A DNA stretch of 64,000 bases from Bacteroidota bacterium (GTDB lineage Bacteria > Bacteroidota > Bacteroidia > UBA8524). Shown here piece by piece: positions 1 through 9,338 of the stretch. The notes under the pieces were generated by a model. That model saw nothing but the letters and a program-made list of their open reading frames with translations, was not told the origin of the DNA and made no database searches. The translations under genes and the position numbers were made by a program. The DNA lies in the NCBI GenBank assembly GCA_006226545.1, contig SBGR01000085.1:50294-114293 (forward strand). Reading direction: 5' to 3'. Positions within the stretch are counted from its first letter, which is position 1; each line of letters begins with the position of its first letter.

Positions 1-634
1 CCGGTGTAACCGCGAATGAAGCAGATTGAGGAAACATAATTGGCCCACCACAACTTAGCGAATAACCTGTAGACCCCGTAGGAGTTGCTATTATTAACCC
101 GTCTCCCCAATAGCTATTCAAAAACTCACCATTAATGAATGCGTGAACAGTAATCATGCTGGAGGTGTCGTTTTTGTGAATTACAAAGTCATTCAGACCG
201 AATGGGGTATCTCCAAATAGCTTCTCCTTGCAATCCAAATACAATAAGCTTCGCTTATCTAATGTGTAACTTCCATGCAAAAGTTCATCAATCGCATAGT
301 AGATATCATTCTTTGAAACACTCGCTAGAAAGCCTAGCCTACCAAGGTTAATCCCAATTACAGGAATACCTCGATCTTTTATCAAAGTTGCAGTTTCGAG
401 CAATGTTCCATCGCCCCCTAAACTCATCATAAAATCAAAGGAGCTGATCTCATCATCCCCATCTTTGAAAATATTCCCCTTTAACTTACCCGACTTTCCT
501 TTCTTGATTACATCATAGAATTCTTCTTCGACAAAGACATCTACGCCTTTGTTTCGAAGCAAGTCGACGAGGAAAACGCAAAATTCCAGCGATTCCTCAT
601 TCAATACTTTCTTTCCGTAAACCCCGATTTTCAT
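1..634 (-). CDS. nadK: NAD kinase, 3' end outside the window
   Basis: Phosphorylates NAD to NADP in the cytoplasm. Translation of the minus strand from an ATG at 634 gives 211 residues without a stop. It carries the NAD-kinase fingerprint: GGDG at residues 73-76, the LND of the second conserved motif at 147-149, and TPTGSTGYS at 184-192 followed by the conserved GGP. Only the C-terminal third of the usual length of about 290 residues is missing, cut by the window edge. The ATG overlaps the stop of the upstream barrel gene as ATGA, so the two are probably translationally coupled. A CBS protein, a D15 barrel and nadK in a row is, from memory, a common Bacteroidota arrangement. Confidence 0.95.
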   Translation of the reverse strand, partial: MKIGVYGKKVLNEESLEFCVFLVDLLRNKGVDVFVEEEFYDVIKKGKSGKLKGNIFKDGDDEISSFDFMMSLGGDGTLLETATLIKDRGIPVIGINLGRLGFLASVSKNDIYYAIDELLHGSYTLDKRSLLYLDCKEKLFGDTPFGLNDFVIHKNDTSSMITVHAFINGEFLNSYWGDGLIIATPTGSTGYSLSCGGPIMFPQSASFAVTP

Positions 635-2013
635 ATTGGCGCGGTAAAGTGAATATAAAGTTGGCGCAATCCCAAATTATTTAAAGAGTATTCAAATCTA
701 ATAACCCTATCATAATATGAGGCAATGTCTAACCCGATACCATAACCTGATAACCAGCGATTTCTGTAATCATTGTGGTAATCGTATAATCCGCTGGAAA
801 AAACCTGGCCGGCATCGGCGTAAAGCGTGAGGAAAATTGATGTTGGCGCTTGTTTGAAGAACTTGCTTTTAATCCACGGCAACTTAACCACATCATTGAA
901 AAGTCTGTACTTCAAATTGCTTTTGAACAAAACAAAATGCTCGGCATCCATTACATAATCTTCAAATCCTCTAAGCACATATTTATAACCAATCGCTTGG
1001 TATAAATTATAAGGCTGAGCTCCAAATGACACTTTACTTCTTGCACCAATTCCGCCAAACCAATTTCCACCGAGTCCAAAGAACTTCTCTAGATTTAATC
1101 TACTTGATACATGAAAATCCTTGGCCTCTAGTAAATACCTCGGTTCAAGATCCCATTCTATGAAATGACCTTTAAGCGGATAGTAAACGATGTCTCGTTT
1201 ATCCCATTTCAAAACATAAAAAAGTTTCAAGGAGTTCTGCTTGTCTCTTCCTCCAGCCAAGTAGTTTGGATTATTCTCGGCATTTAATACTGTATCTGTC
1301 ACTCCAATTTCTTCCCAACCCAATAAGATTTGATGCCTCAAACTCAACTTCGGACGAATATGTAATGATAAATCAAAGTGCCCTTGCCTGTAGGCCCTTC
1401 GATTTGGATCAAATAAGAACTTCAATTTATTACTGTCTGTTCTAAACCAAAGTTCCCTGGCATTGGTATAGCCGGCTTGCACTTGCAAGCCTAAACTACG
1501 CTTGCCGTCAATAAATGGGACAAAATAATCTGCCTCCAGCTGATTTCGATACCCAAGTATCAATTTCAAATTGAGCTTTTCTGCTCTCCCTCTGAAATTC
1601 TGATGTTGAATGCTTATTCCCGCATTCACCCGACTAATATCCTTTGTCTGCCACCACACATTAAAGTTCCGGTCTGCATAGGATATGGACGGAAATGTCC
1701 AGATATACCATCGCTCTGTAACTGAAATTTTGATGCTTAGTTGTTTGACAGATGTGTCTACCTCAAACTCCACCGTATTAAATAGTCCGGTATTAAAAAC
1801 CATATTCCGGCTGTATTCAAGCGAATATGCTAAGGATTCAGAGGGTATACTATCGCCGACTTTAAAATTAAGCTCCCGAAGAATGATGTAGTTTTTAGTT
1901 TTGAAGTTTCCTTCAATCTGAATTTGCTCAATACGGTAATCTTCCTGTGCAGCAACAAACAGCACAAGATTAAAAAATACCAAAAGAAAAAGTGCTCTGA
2001 GCGAACTAATCAT
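631..2013 (-). CDS. BamA/TamA-like outer-membrane barrel with one POTRA domain (D15 family)
   Basis: 460 residues. A signal peptide (hydrophobic run at about 6-21, ending AAQ) is followed by one POTRA-like domain (about 24-95, YRIEQIQIEGNFKT at its start) and a C-terminal 16-strand-type barrel region rich in alternating aromatic residues, ending in an amphipathic strand. The family (bacterial surface antigen D15/Omp85) inserts or translocates proteins at the outer membrane; true BamA has five POTRA domains and about 800 residues, so this is a short accessory member whose substrate is unknown. It begins one base after the CBS gene and overlaps nadK by ATGA, so it sits in the middle of a tight operon. 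Confidence 0.8.
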   Translation of the reverse strand: MISSLRALFLLVFFNLVLFVAAQEDYRIEQIQIEGNFKTKNYIILRELNFKVGDSIPSESLAYSLEYSRNMVFNTGLFNTVEFEVDTSVKQLSIKISVTERWYIWTFPSISYADRNFNVWWQTKDISRVNAGISIQHQNFRGRAEKLNLKLILGYRNQLEADYFVPFIDGKRSLGLQVQAGYTNARELWFRTDSNKLKFLFDPNRRAYRQGHFDLSLHIRPKLSLRHQILLGWEEIGVTDTVLNAENNPNYLAGGRDKQNSLKLFYVLKWDKRDIVYYPLKGHFIEWDLEPRYLLEAKDFHVSSRLNLEKFFGLGGNWFGGIGARSKVSFGAQPYNLYQAIGYKYVLRGFEDYVMDAEHFVLFKSNLKYRLFNDVVKLPWIKSKFFKQAPTSIFLTLYADAGQVFSSGLYDYHNDYRNRWLSGYGIGLDIASYYDRVIRFEYSLNNLGLRQLYIHFTAPI

Positions 2014-2014
2014 A

Positions 2015-2677
2015 TTAGAGGTCGAGGTACTTCATCAATTGATCGTACCTGCTTTTCAGTCCGCTAATATCATCTTCATTGAAGTAGGATGCTACTACCT
2101 TGTAATTATATCGCTCAAAAGTGGAGCGAATCGCTTGAATATCTCGGGTATTTAACTTGACATGTACCTGAAGTACTGAACTTTGATCAGGAGAGCTTAA
2201 CTGTACGCTCAAAACCTTGGCATTGTTGTATTCTACCAGTCTAGCAATTTCTGATAAGCTATAATCGGATGCACCCATTTCAAGTGTGATGATACTCCCC
2301 GCTTCGCTGAACCCGGATAATTGAGCAAAGTGTTTAATAAGATCTTTCGCAGCAATTATTCCAACAAATTCTTCTTGGTGGTTCACCACGGATATAACGG
2401 TGGAATTTACCTCGGCAAAGATCTTCACTATCTCAAAAAGGTGCTGATCATCGTAAATCTTAGCGGCTAACGCGGTATTGATGTAAGTATCAATCTTCTT
2501 TGATTTGGGTTTTACATCCATGATGTCGGCCGTGCAGATATAACCCAAATGCCGACTCCCATCCACTACGGGAAGGAAAGCGACATTGCTCTCATTCAAA
2601 ATCTCGAGCGCCATTTGAACGCTATCCGATTTCTTCAGAGGGAATAACCTGTTCGATAAATACTCATTCGCTAACAT
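2015..2677 (-). CDS. CBS-domain pair protein
   Basis: About 220 residues, with two CBS motifs in the first 120 residues (VAFLPVVDG and VISVVNHQEEFVGIIAAKD) and a C-terminal part resembling an ACT-like fold that is common to this Bacteroidota family. CBS pairs bind adenosyl ligands and act as energy or ligand sensors; no enzyme domain is attached. The open frame runs further upstream to 2743, but the start at 2677 (MLANEYL) matches the usual N-terminus of the family, removes an overlap with pabA and leaves a T-rich possible promoter just upstream. The next gene starts one base after its stop. The ligand is unknown. Confidence 0.8.
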   Translation of the reverse strand: MLANEYLSNRLFPLKKSDSVQMALEILNESNVAFLPVVDGSRHLGYICTADIMDVKPKSKKIDTYINTALAAKIYDDQHLFEIVKIFAEVNSTVISVVNHQEEFVGIIAAKDLIKHFAQLSGFSEAGSIITLEMGASDYSLSEIARLVEYNNAKVLSVQLSSPDQSSVLQVHVKLNTRDIQAIRSTFERYNYKVVASYFNEDDISGLKSRYDQLMKYLDL

Positions 2678-2720
2678 CAATACAAACAAATACAAAAAAT
2701 CAGCCAGTAGAAAGTATACG

Positions 2721-3302
2721 TCAAGAAACGCGCAAATTCTCAATATGTTTCAGCCACAACGAAATCATTTCTTTGCCTTTGGCTGTCAAAATGGCCTCCG
2801 GATGAAACTGGTAGCCCCAAATTGGTAATGAGCGATGTGCAAAAGCCATCGGTAAATTGGATTCCGTCTGTGCGGTAATTTCCAATTCTTCCGGAACAGA
2901 TTCCAAAACCAAACTGTGGTAACGGCAAACTTGCGCCTCTGCTCCTAGGCCTTTAAACATAGCATGCTGGTTTAATCTTATTTCACTCACCTTTCCATGC
3001 ACCGGAATTGGCGCTTTCACCAGCTTTGCGCCAAAATGCAGGCCTAGCGCCTGAAACCCCAAGCAAACACCGAGAATCGGATATCGCTTTGCAATGACTT
3101 CAATAAATTCCATTAAAACACCAGATTGCTCCGGTCTAGCCGGTCCGGGAGAAAGCACCACAGCATCAAAATTTCGTTGCAATAGTTCGTCAACAGATTC
3201 ACAATCATTTCGAACCACAAGTACTTCTGCTCCACCCTCTTCTAAGTAATCTCGAAGGTTGTAAGTGAATGAATCGTAGTTATCGAAAAGCAGAATTTTC
3301 AT
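2721..3302 (-). CDS. pabA: Glutamine amidotransferase subunit of aminodeoxychorismate/anthranilate synthase
   Basis: Class-I glutamine amidotransferase of 193 residues that supplies ammonia from glutamine to a chorismate-using partner. The triad is visible: Cys80 in GVCLGFQ, His167 and Glu169 in FHPEA; the oxyanion motif SPGPARP is at 51-57. Length is that of PabA/TrpG. No trpE, pabB or other tryptophan gene lies nearby, so folate (PabA) or tryptophan (TrpG) use cannot be decided; the same protein may serve both. It overlaps the end of fdtB by ATGA (3299-3302), an odd link between sugar and chorismate metabolism. Confidence 0.88.
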   Translation of the reverse strand: MKILLFDNYDSFTYNLRDYLEEGGAEVLVVRNDCESVDELLQRNFDAVVLSPGPARPEQSGVLMEFIEVIAKRYPILGVCLGFQALGLHFGAKLVKAPIPVHGKVSEIRLNQHAMFKGLGAEAQVCRYHSLVLESVPEELEITAQTESNLPMAFAHRSLPIWGYQFHPEAILTAKGKEMISLWLKHIENLRVS

Positions 3303-4435
3303 TCAAACGCATTCATAACTTCTATCACGTAAGCGATGTCTTCTTCGCTGTGGATGGTAGAGATGGGCAAGCTCAATATGCTGCTATGTATTTCCTTCGC
3401 TAGCTTAAAATCGTTATCGTCTAGCTTCCAACCCTTTTTAGCGAAAACATCCTGAATGGATTTTTGATCGCATGGCGCAATGGGATAATGAATTTCTGTT
3501 TTTATACCGTGCTCCAAAAGGTAGGCTTTCAATTCATCCCTGCGTGCATGACGAATAGGGTAAATATGGTAAACCTGCTCCGTATTGTGATCCGGCGCCG
3601 GCAATATAAATTTGCTTGAATCTAGGCCCTCCCGGTACAATTCCGCCAAAGCCCTTTTGTGTTCAGTAATCTCATCCAAGGCTTCCAATTTGATGCGCAA
3701 CATGGCCGCATGCAACTCATCTAACCTCGAATTATCACCAACAAATTCGTTCTTGTACTTGATATTGGAGCCGTAATTACGCCACGCTTTGAGTTTGGCA
3801 TAATCGGCTTCGTTCACCACGCTTAATCCACCTGCATCACCCAAGGCACCCAAGTTTTTTGTTGGGTAAAAGCTAAATGCACCAAAACCAAAAGTACCGG
3901 TTGCCTCACATTTATAGGTTGCGCCGTGCGATTGCGCACAATCTTCAATTAAGACCAAATTATACTTGTTGCACAATTCCATAATGGGGTCCATTTCACA
4001 TGGACGACCATACAAATGCACCACCATTATCGCTTTGGTTTTAGTTGTTATCTTCTCTTCAATACGACTAGGATCAATCAGGTACGTGTGAATATCAGGT
4101 TCCACAAATACCGGCTTATAACCTGAGTTAAGAATGGCGTTGATGGTAGCGATATAGGTATTTGAGGGAACAATCACCTCGCTATCCGCCGGCCAATCTT
4201 GTATTTTCAATGGAAGCTCCAAAGCATCCAAGCCCGAAGCCACCCCCAGGAAAAAATTGGAACCGATATAGTCGTTGAATTCCTGCTCAAAAGCAGTCAC
4301 TTCATTGCCTAATACGAACCAGCCAATCTCCAAAAGCGATTTGAACTTGGCTTCGTAGGCATCGCGAAATGGCGCGTTCAGGCCACTTAAATTTTCATAC
4401 TCAATGTTCCGGATAGGCTTCATCGATGTAGTCAT
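3299..4435 (-). CDS. fdtB: DegT/DnrJ/EryC1/StrS sugar 3-aminotransferase
   Basis: PLP-dependent transaminase that puts an amino group on a dTDP-3-keto-6-deoxyhexose (Fuc3N or Qui3N route). 378 residues; the PLP lysine is K193 in FYPTKNLGALGD, and the cofactor-binding EDCAQSHGA is at 164-172. Neighbour fdtA encodes the matching ketoisomerase, which is why FdtB/QdtB is preferred over other members of the family. The start is uncertain: ATG at 4435 overlaps fdtA by 35 bp, a second ATG at 4423 overlaps by 23 bp. The acetyltransferase (FdtC) expected to finish the sugar is not in the window. Confidence 0.85.
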   Translation of the reverse strand: MTTSMKPIRNIEYENLSGLNAPFRDAYEAKFKSLLEIGWFVLGNEVTAFEQEFNDYIGSNFFLGVASGLDALELPLKIQDWPADSEVIVPSNTYIATINAILNSGYKPVFVEPDIHTYLIDPSRIEEKITTKTKAIMVVHLYGRPCEMDPIMELCNKYNLVLIEDCAQSHGATYKCEATGTFGFGAFSFYPTKNLGALGDAGGLSVVNEADYAKLKAWRNYGSNIKYKNEFVGDNSRLDELHAAMLRIKLEALDEITEHKRALAELYREGLDSSKFILPAPDHNTEQVYHIYPIRHARRDELKAYLLEHGIKTEIHYPIAPCDQKSIQDVFAKKGWKLDDNDFKLAKEIHSSILSLPISTIHSEEDIAYVIEVMNAFE

Positions 4436-4772
4436 TAATATCGTACGGAGTTGAAGCGAGCACCAATAAAACGGCTCCTTCGGTAAAATGGTGCATGGTA
4501 TGCCAATCGTGACGGTCTACATACAAGGCCGTACTTGGACTATCCAATAAGAAGTCTTCAGTTCCCTTTCCATTGTTAGAAGAGACAATACAAGAACCGT
4601 GAATGCAGATGAGCAATTGGTCTGTATGCTTGTGTCTATGTCCGCCGCGGACCACATCCGGCTTGCCGTGGATATAGTATACCCGCTTCACTTCAAAAGG
4701 AAGTTCTTTTTCAATTACGCGAAGTTCACCGCGGTTGTCAGAGAAGGCTTTAATCTGAATAATATGCGCCAT
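4401..4772 (-). CDS. fdtA: Cupin dTDP-4-keto-6-deoxyglucose 3,4-ketoisomerase (FdtA/QdtA family)
   Basis: 123-residue single-domain cupin. The conserved VVRGGHRHKHTDQ holds the histidines of the FdtA/RmlC-like active site, and the C-terminus (STPYDINDYI) is typical of the WxcM-like/FdtA family. The enzyme moves the keto group from C4 to C3 of dTDP-4-keto-6-deoxyglucose so that the downstream aminotransferase can act. FdtA and QdtA differ only in product stereochemistry (galacto or gluco) and this cannot be told from sequence by eye. First gene of its operon: a TACTTTTG box lies 7 bases ahead of the ATG. Confidence 0.87.
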   Translation of the reverse strand: MAHIIQIKAFSDNRGELRVIEKELPFEVKRVYYIHGKPDVVRGGHRHKHTDQLLICIHGSCIVSSNNGKGTEDFLLDSPSTALYVDRHDWHTMHHFTEGAVLLVLASTPYDINDYIDEAYPEH

Positions 4773-4779
4773 GTGCCGA

Positions 4780-4787
4780 CAAAAGTA
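4780..4787 (-). promoter_or_regulatory. -7 promoter box of fdtA, near-leaderless
   Basis: TACTTTTG on the minus strand matches the Bacteroidota -7 consensus TAnnTTTG exactly. Only 7 bases separate it from the fdtA ATG, so the mRNA would have almost no 5' leader. A TTG lies about 22 bases upstream as a weak -33 element. Confidence 0.5.
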
Positions 4788-4804
4788 AACAATCCCACAC
4801 GCGA

Positions 4805-5806
4805 CTATGCAAGTCTGGGTGGAAATATTCTACCAAGTATATTTCGCTTAACCCAAGCAATATGCCCAACCAAAAGTGATTCTTTTCTATACGATTTAGC
4901 ATCGCCAGTTGCGTGGAAATCATCGCTAGGAAAATCTTTATGCAGCTCTTCTCCTTTGCTTTTTAGCGATTGGATATACGGTTTGTAAAATAGATTCTTC
5001 ACCGCATCGCTCAGCGAATAAGACCTAGGAGCGAATATGGCTTTCCATCCTTCGTAGACCTTCACTCCGTGAAAATGGAAGAATACAACAGGGAAAGTAT
5101 GACCATCTGCTTTGCCCATAAGTTGATTAGTGCTGTTTAGGCTGAATTCGTATTGCTGACAATTCCAAGGCGCCACACCTCCACCTAAATGGTTCAGTTC
5201 ATGGACAGAAGGAAATCGAGTAGTCCAATCGTCGAGGTATTTTTGATCGCCAAACTTGCCGTCTTCTACCCTGGCATAACACCATTCTAGGCAGCGCTCT
5301 CTCCACCACTGCAGCACTTCTCTTCCTTCCGGATTATTCTTAAAATACATGAACTGTACGCAGTATTTCCCTCGGAGAAAAGACTGGTCGTAGCGACGCG
5401 TATAGCGATGGGAGGTGATGAGTACGGATTTCCCACTGGCCTCCATCTCATCTATGAGGACACGCGGATTATGGTAAAAGCGAAGGTCTGCATCCAAATA
5501 GGTGCAGTTCTCCACCTGATAATGATCTAAAACATATTGAATGGTACTTGAGGTACAGGTCCAGCAGTATTCTGCCCTGCTGCGTTCCGGCTTTACCTTG
5601 AGCAATTGTTCATCTTCAAAATCGCTCAAAGAAATAACCGTCATGTGCTCTAATGCCAATCGATTCAGCACTTCCTCTGCTTTGGCATTGAAGGCAAACA
5701 CATACAGGTGAAAGTCATCGCAATGGGCCACCAATGAATCGTACATCACCAATCCTCGGCTGAGATAATTGGAATCGAAAAGGGTACAAAAATTCAGGCG
5801 ACTCAT
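4805..5806 (-). CDS. Putative glycosyltransferase with GT8-like DxD motif
   Basis: 333 residues from the ATG at 5806, which overlaps the stop of the preceding methyltransferase by ATGA; the open frame extends to 5869 but those 21 residues would lie inside that gene. A Rossmann-like N-terminus (FCTLFDSNYLSRGLVMYDSL) is followed by the metal-binding YLDADLRFYHNP, as in GT8-like nucleotide-sugar transferases, and by HLGGGVAPWN. This layout is common in polysaccharide clusters. Donor and acceptor are unknown. Last gene of the five-gene glycan operon running from 9279 to 4805. Confidence 0.7.
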   Translation of the reverse strand: MSRLNFCTLFDSNYLSRGLVMYDSLVAHCDDFHLYVFAFNAKAEEVLNRLALEHMTVISLSDFEDEQLLKVKPERSRAEYCWTCTSSTIQYVLDHYQVENCTYLDADLRFYHNPRVLIDEMEASGKSVLITSHRYTRRYDQSFLRGKYCVQFMYFKNNPEGREVLQWWRERCLEWCYARVEDGKFGDQKYLDDWTTRFPSVHELNHLGGGVAPWNCQQYEFSLNSTNQLMGKADGHTFPVVFFHFHGVKVYEGWKAIFAPRSYSLSDAVKNLFYKPYIQSLKSKGEELHKDFPSDDFHATGDAKSYRKESLLVGHIAWVKRNILGRIFPPRLA

Positions 5807-6519
5807 TTCTTTCTCACTAAAATGATATTGTCGAGGTAGAAGTCGCGACTCCTCCCAAACAAAGGCCAAAACAGGCTCCAGAATAGGTTAAACGGAGCGA
5901 TAAGCAACAAGGTGAACAGCAAATTCACCACGCCTGATTTAGTTAAGGTCTGCTTGTAGATAAAGGTAGTGAGCAATTGCACTACTGCTCTGATATCATT
6001 CACGCTTTTACGGTGTTCCACCACCTCAAAGCCATGCTTTTCCATCAGGTGTTGAAGTCCAAATGAACTGTATCTAGCGAAATCGTAGGGCTGTTCATGT
6101 TCGTCCCAAGCAAAAGGAACCGTAAGCAGCAATTTACCTCCGGGTTTCAGCACACGGGCTATTTCAGCTAAAAACTCGTCTGGATTAAAAACATGTTCCA
6201 GCACTTGATTGCATAAAGCTGAATCGAAGTGATTTTCGCTAAAAGGAAATGTAGTGCCGTCGTAGTAAACATCGATATCCTCACCTTCGTGCGAATGGCC
6301 CGGGTTTTCAATGTCCATCCCGAGGTAGCTCTTGGTATGAAACAATGAGCGGTAAGGTTTTCTGCCACATCCCACATCAATCAGATCTCCATCTAACTGC
6401 TGTGCAAGCTCTTTCATGTGATGGAATAATCCCTTTCTAGCGAAGTAGAACGGATTGATAAACAAGCCCAAGAATCCGGGATTAAAATCTTCTTTGTACT
6501 TTATCTCTCTGAAGCCCAT
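5803..6519 (-). CDS. Class I SAM-dependent methyltransferase (Methyltransf_11 type)
   Basis: 238 residues. Motif I is LIDVGCGRKPYRSLF (about 46-60), motif II ends in the acidic YLGMDIEN, and LCNQVLEHVFNPDEFL with RVLKPGGKLLLTVP are motifs of the Methyltransf_11 fold. After the catalytic domain there is one hydrophobic segment (about 195-222, VNLLFTLLLIAPFNLFWSLF), which suggests attachment to the inner membrane, fitting methylation of a lipid-linked glycan. It shares TAATG (1-bp overlap) with the upstream gene and ATGA with the downstream one. The acceptor is unknown. Confidence 0.75.
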   Translation of the reverse strand: MGFREIKYKEDFNPGFLGLFINPFYFARKGLFHHMKELAQQLDGDLIDVGCGRKPYRSLFHTKSYLGMDIENPGHSHEGEDIDVYYDGTTFPFSENHFDSALCNQVLEHVFNPDEFLAEIARVLKPGGKLLLTVPFAWDEHEQPYDFARYSSFGLQHLMEKHGFEVVEHRKSVNDIRAVVQLLTTFIYKQTLTKSGVVNLLFTLLLIAPFNLFWSLFWPLFGRSRDFYLDNIILVRKK

Positions 6520-7310
6520 TACTGTTTACGGCGGTAAAAATAACTTTTGAATTCCGAATTGACATTAAAGATATCGGGACATAAAATGGACTTCTCCAGT
6601 TTGTAATCCGACATAAAGGTCTTGAATTTACGTTCCGAGAAGAACCAAGCCGGGTAACTCGCCTCGTATATATCAGGAGAAATATGTTGAACGGTTAGTC
6701 GGTCTTTGTCCCCCTTGATCACCGGATGTTTATCGATAAGTATGGCCTCCGGATTAAACGCCTTTAACTCCTTGAGCACCTCATAAGGTTTATCCAAATA
6801 AGGTAAGACACAGCCCAAGATGATGACATCGTATGGACCATAAACCCAAGCTTCCTTGAGGTTACTGGCAAAATGGAGCTTATCTGTTTCAAACTCAGCT
6901 TTGCCTAAATCGCTAAACGACTCTTGCTCTACAATCACCCAATTCAAATTCAGGTTGGGGAATAGCTTCTTCACCGGGTAGTAGTGAGAACCCAAGGCCC
7001 CGCCGAAGTCGAGCACTTGTAAGTTACTCTTCTTCTGGGCTAGCTCATTCAGCCAAGGAAGTAAATCCCATTGAAAATCATCCCGGTAGGTTTGTCCATC
7101 GCGCTCGTAATTGGCCTTACCATCGCGAACAGCACGGCTAGCTTCTACCACTTTTTGCGTGATGCCGTCTTGATCGTAGCCTTTGGAATCAGCCGTTGCC
7201 GCTTCCCAAGAAGGGTAATCGCCAAAATAGCCGTAACCGGATTTTGCTGATTTTCGCTTAAGCCATTGAATGACCAGCCAACGTAAAAGGCCTCTGTAAC
7301 GCATGCGCAA
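6519..7310 (-). CDS. Putative methyltransferase, TIGR04325 family
   Basis: 263 residues; recognised from the N-terminal GYFGDYPSWEAA, the SAM-binding VLDFGGALGSHYY (about 98-110) and ILGCVLPYLDKPYEVL, which fit the TIGR04325 methyltransferases found in surface-polysaccharide clusters. The chemistry has not been shown for this family as far as I know. A second in-frame ATG lies two codons in. The stop overlaps the next start by one base (TAATG); 23 bp separate it from the preceding GT2 gene. Confidence 0.7.
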   Translation of the reverse strand: MRMRYRGLLRWLVIQWLKRKSAKSGYGYFGDYPSWEAATADSKGYDQDGITQKVVEASRAVRDGKANYERDGQTYRDDFQWDLLPWLNELAQKKSNLQVLDFGGALGSHYYPVKKLFPNLNLNWVIVEQESFSDLGKAEFETDKLHFASNLKEAWVYGPYDVIILGCVLPYLDKPYEVLKELKAFNPEAILIDKHPVIKGDKDRLTVQHISPDIYEASYPAWFFSERKFKTFMSDYKLEKSILCPDIFNVNSEFKSYFYRRKQ

Positions 7311-7333
7311 CGAATTAACGCAGAAAGCGCGAG

Positions 7334-8218
7334 TTAAAAAAACCGGCCTAAACCTAACTTACGGAGTATGGCGGTTCGTCGCGTTTGTTTAAAAAATTTA
7401 GCGAAAGCCTTATAGGCGGCGGCAGATTCTTTCACCTCGTTTGGAAATACCGGCATCTGGTTGGCTAGGTAGGGATCAAAAAGATCTGTTTTCTCACTGT
7501 GTGTGCCTGAAGCGTCGTTACCCAGGTTGCGTATAAGTGATTTACCCGGATAAAGTGTCAATTTATCGGCCAGCAAGGCAGAGGCATACCAGCGAACGGC
7601 CCAGCTGTGGTTCTCCCCTTTCACTTGCCTTTCGAGCATGCGGGTATAAGGATAGCTGTTTTCAAAGTCGAAGCGTTTGTTCAGACCCTTAGCTTTTATC
7701 TGTTCCAACAGCACATTTCCATCGGCATTAAAAATCTCCCATCCCCGGCGCCAAGTAGCCCAGCCCCAGCAGTCGGCACCTTTTAAAAAGAAGCTAGTAG
7801 GAAGATCTTGGATGGGATAGCTATAGGCATGAATGGAAATCACTTCCTCCACATTTTTGTATTGATCGAGTGCTGACTGCATATAGCCCAAGAAAAAGGG
7901 CGAGCATTGCATATCGTCTTCGAGCACAATGACCGAATCATGTTTCGCTAAGATTTGCGAAACCCCTTCAATTATTGACTTACTGAGGCCTTTGTTCTTA
8001 TCCGACTCTATTATTTGAACCGACCTAAACCCTTCAACCGTCTTTAAATACCTCCTCACCTCGGCTACCGCCGGCGCATGTTCTTGCGTTTTGGCCGCAT
8101 CTGAAAAGAAAAGCACATCCAGCTCTTCAGCCCCCGGGTTCCTTTTCAGGCTCTCCACGGTCTGCTCCAGGTGCCAAGGTCTATTGTAACAAAATATGGC
8201 GAGGGGTGCAGTAATCAA
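7334..8218 (-). CDS. Glycosyltransferase family 2
   Basis: 294 residues with a GT-A fold: the N-terminal [19 protein letters not shown], the [12 protein letters not shown] segment, and [12 protein letters not shown] with the acidic metal-binding EDD at about 98-100. [10 protein letters not shown] in the middle is a signature often seen in Bacteroidota GT2 enzymes of lipopolysaccharide clusters. It acts in the cytoplasm on a lipid-linked acceptor; sugar unknown. Its start overlaps the stop of the epimerase gene by ATGA. Confidence 0.75.
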   Translation of the reverse strand: MITAPLAIFCYNRPWHLEQTVESLKRNPGAEELDVLFFSDAAKTQEHAPAVAEVRRYLKTVEGFRSVQIIESDKNKGLSKSIIEGVSQILAKHDSVIVLEDDMQCSPFFLGYMQSALDQYKNVEEVISIHAYSYPIQDLPTSFFLKGADCWGWATWRRGWEIFNADGNVLLEQIKAKGLNKRFDFENSYPYTRMLERQVKGENHSWAVRWYASALLADKLTLYPGKSLIRNLGNDASGTHSEKTDLFDPYLANQMPVFPNEVKESAAAYKAFAKFFKQTRRTAILRKLGLGRFF

Positions 8219-9279
8219 ATCATTCTTCTAGTTAACGATTCATAAATCTCTTTCAGAATCGCATCCACGTCATACTTTAATGACCATTCAGGATAGTGTT
8301 TCTCAAATTTAGTAATGTCGCTAATCCACCAAATATGATCACCAACGCGATTCTGCTCTGCATAACTGTAATTCATGCTTTTACCAGTGATTTCTTCCGA
8401 CATAGCAATTGCCTCTTTCATCGAACAGTTACTAAATCTTCCTCCGCCAATATTGTAGACTTCGGCAACCCGTGGATTTTTATAAAAATGATGGAATGCG
8501 CTCACAAGGTCATTACTGTGAATATTGTCGCGAACCTGTTTTCCCTTGTAACCAAAGATTGTGTAATGCTTGCCGCTAACTGCACATTTCATCAGATAGG
8601 CTAGAAAACCATGAAGCTCAGCGCCTGAATGATTTGGGCCGGTAAGGCAGCCTCCTCGGAAAATTCCAGTTTTCATGTTGAAATACCTGCCATATTCTTG
8701 CACAAGCACGTCTGCCGCCACTTTTGATGCTCCAAACAAGGAGTGCAAAGTTTGATCAATGCTCATGTTCTCACTGATACCATGTTTAAAGTATTCGTGA
8801 TCTTCTGCAATTTCCCAGCGGTTCTCCAATTCAACCAGTGGTAAATAATTTGGTCTATCACCATATACTTTATTGGTTGAAGTAAAAATAAACACCGCTT
8901 CTGGCGCAAATTGTCTAGTAGCTTCAAGCAGATTTAAAGTGCCATTTGCGTTCACCGAAAAATCGGTAAAAGGTTCTTTTGCTGCCCAATCGTGAGAAGG
9001 CTGAGCTGCCGTATGAATAATCAACCCTAATGAAGTATTGTACTTTTGAAAAATCGCGAAGATTTCATCCTGATTTCGGATATCAGCCGTCTCCAAAGTA
9101 TAGTTAGGGTACTTTTCTTTAAGTTCTTCACCTTTCCATTTGGTAGAGGCATCTTGTCCAAAGAAATAAGACCGCATGTCATTATCAATACCTACCACCT
9201 GATGGCCTAACTCACAAAAATATCTAACCGACTCAGAGCCGATTAATCCGGATGCTCCGGTAACAAGAACTGTCTGCAT
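8215..9279 (-). CDS. NAD-dependent epimerase/dehydratase, CDP-paratose 2-epimerase-like
   Basis: 354-residue extended short-chain dehydrogenase. The NAD-binding TGASGLIG is at 7-14, [11 protein letters not shown] follows, and [10 protein letters not shown] precedes the active site. The usual YxxxK reads FGASK here ([11 protein letters not shown]), so the catalytic tyrosine is replaced by phenylalanine; from memory a whole CDP-paratose 2-epimerase-like branch reads this way. [18 protein letters not shown] supports that branch. The substrate would be a nucleotide-activated sugar for the same glycan. First gene of the minus-strand operon, divergent from the FkbM gene across 59 bp; AT-richer than genes to its left. 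Confidence 0.75.
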   Translation of the reverse strand: MQTVLVTGASGLIGSESVRYFCELGHQVVGIDNDMRSYFFGQDASTKWKGEELKEKYPNYTLETADIRNQDEIFAIFQKYNTSLGLIIHTAAQPSHDWAAKEPFTDFSVNANGTLNLLEATRQFAPEAVFIFTSTNKVYGDRPNYLPLVELENRWEIAEDHEYFKHGISENMSIDQTLHSLFGASKVAADVLVQEYGRYFNMKTGIFRGGCLTGPNHSGAELHGFLAYLMKCAVSGKHYTIFGYKGKQVRDNIHSNDLVSAFHHFYKNPRVAEVYNIGGGRFSNCSMKEAIAMSEEITGKSMNYSYAEQNRVGDHIWWISDITKFEKHYPEWSLKYDVDAILKEIYESLTRRMI

Positions 9280-9338
9280 TACTAGTATTTTAGGGGCAAA
9301 TATCCGAAACTATCTATATACTTGTCAAAAAGTTTACA

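Noticed and set aside
4599..4988. 129-codon plus-strand frame
   Set aside because: Antisense to fdtA and to the glycosyltransferase gene, which have clear family motifs.
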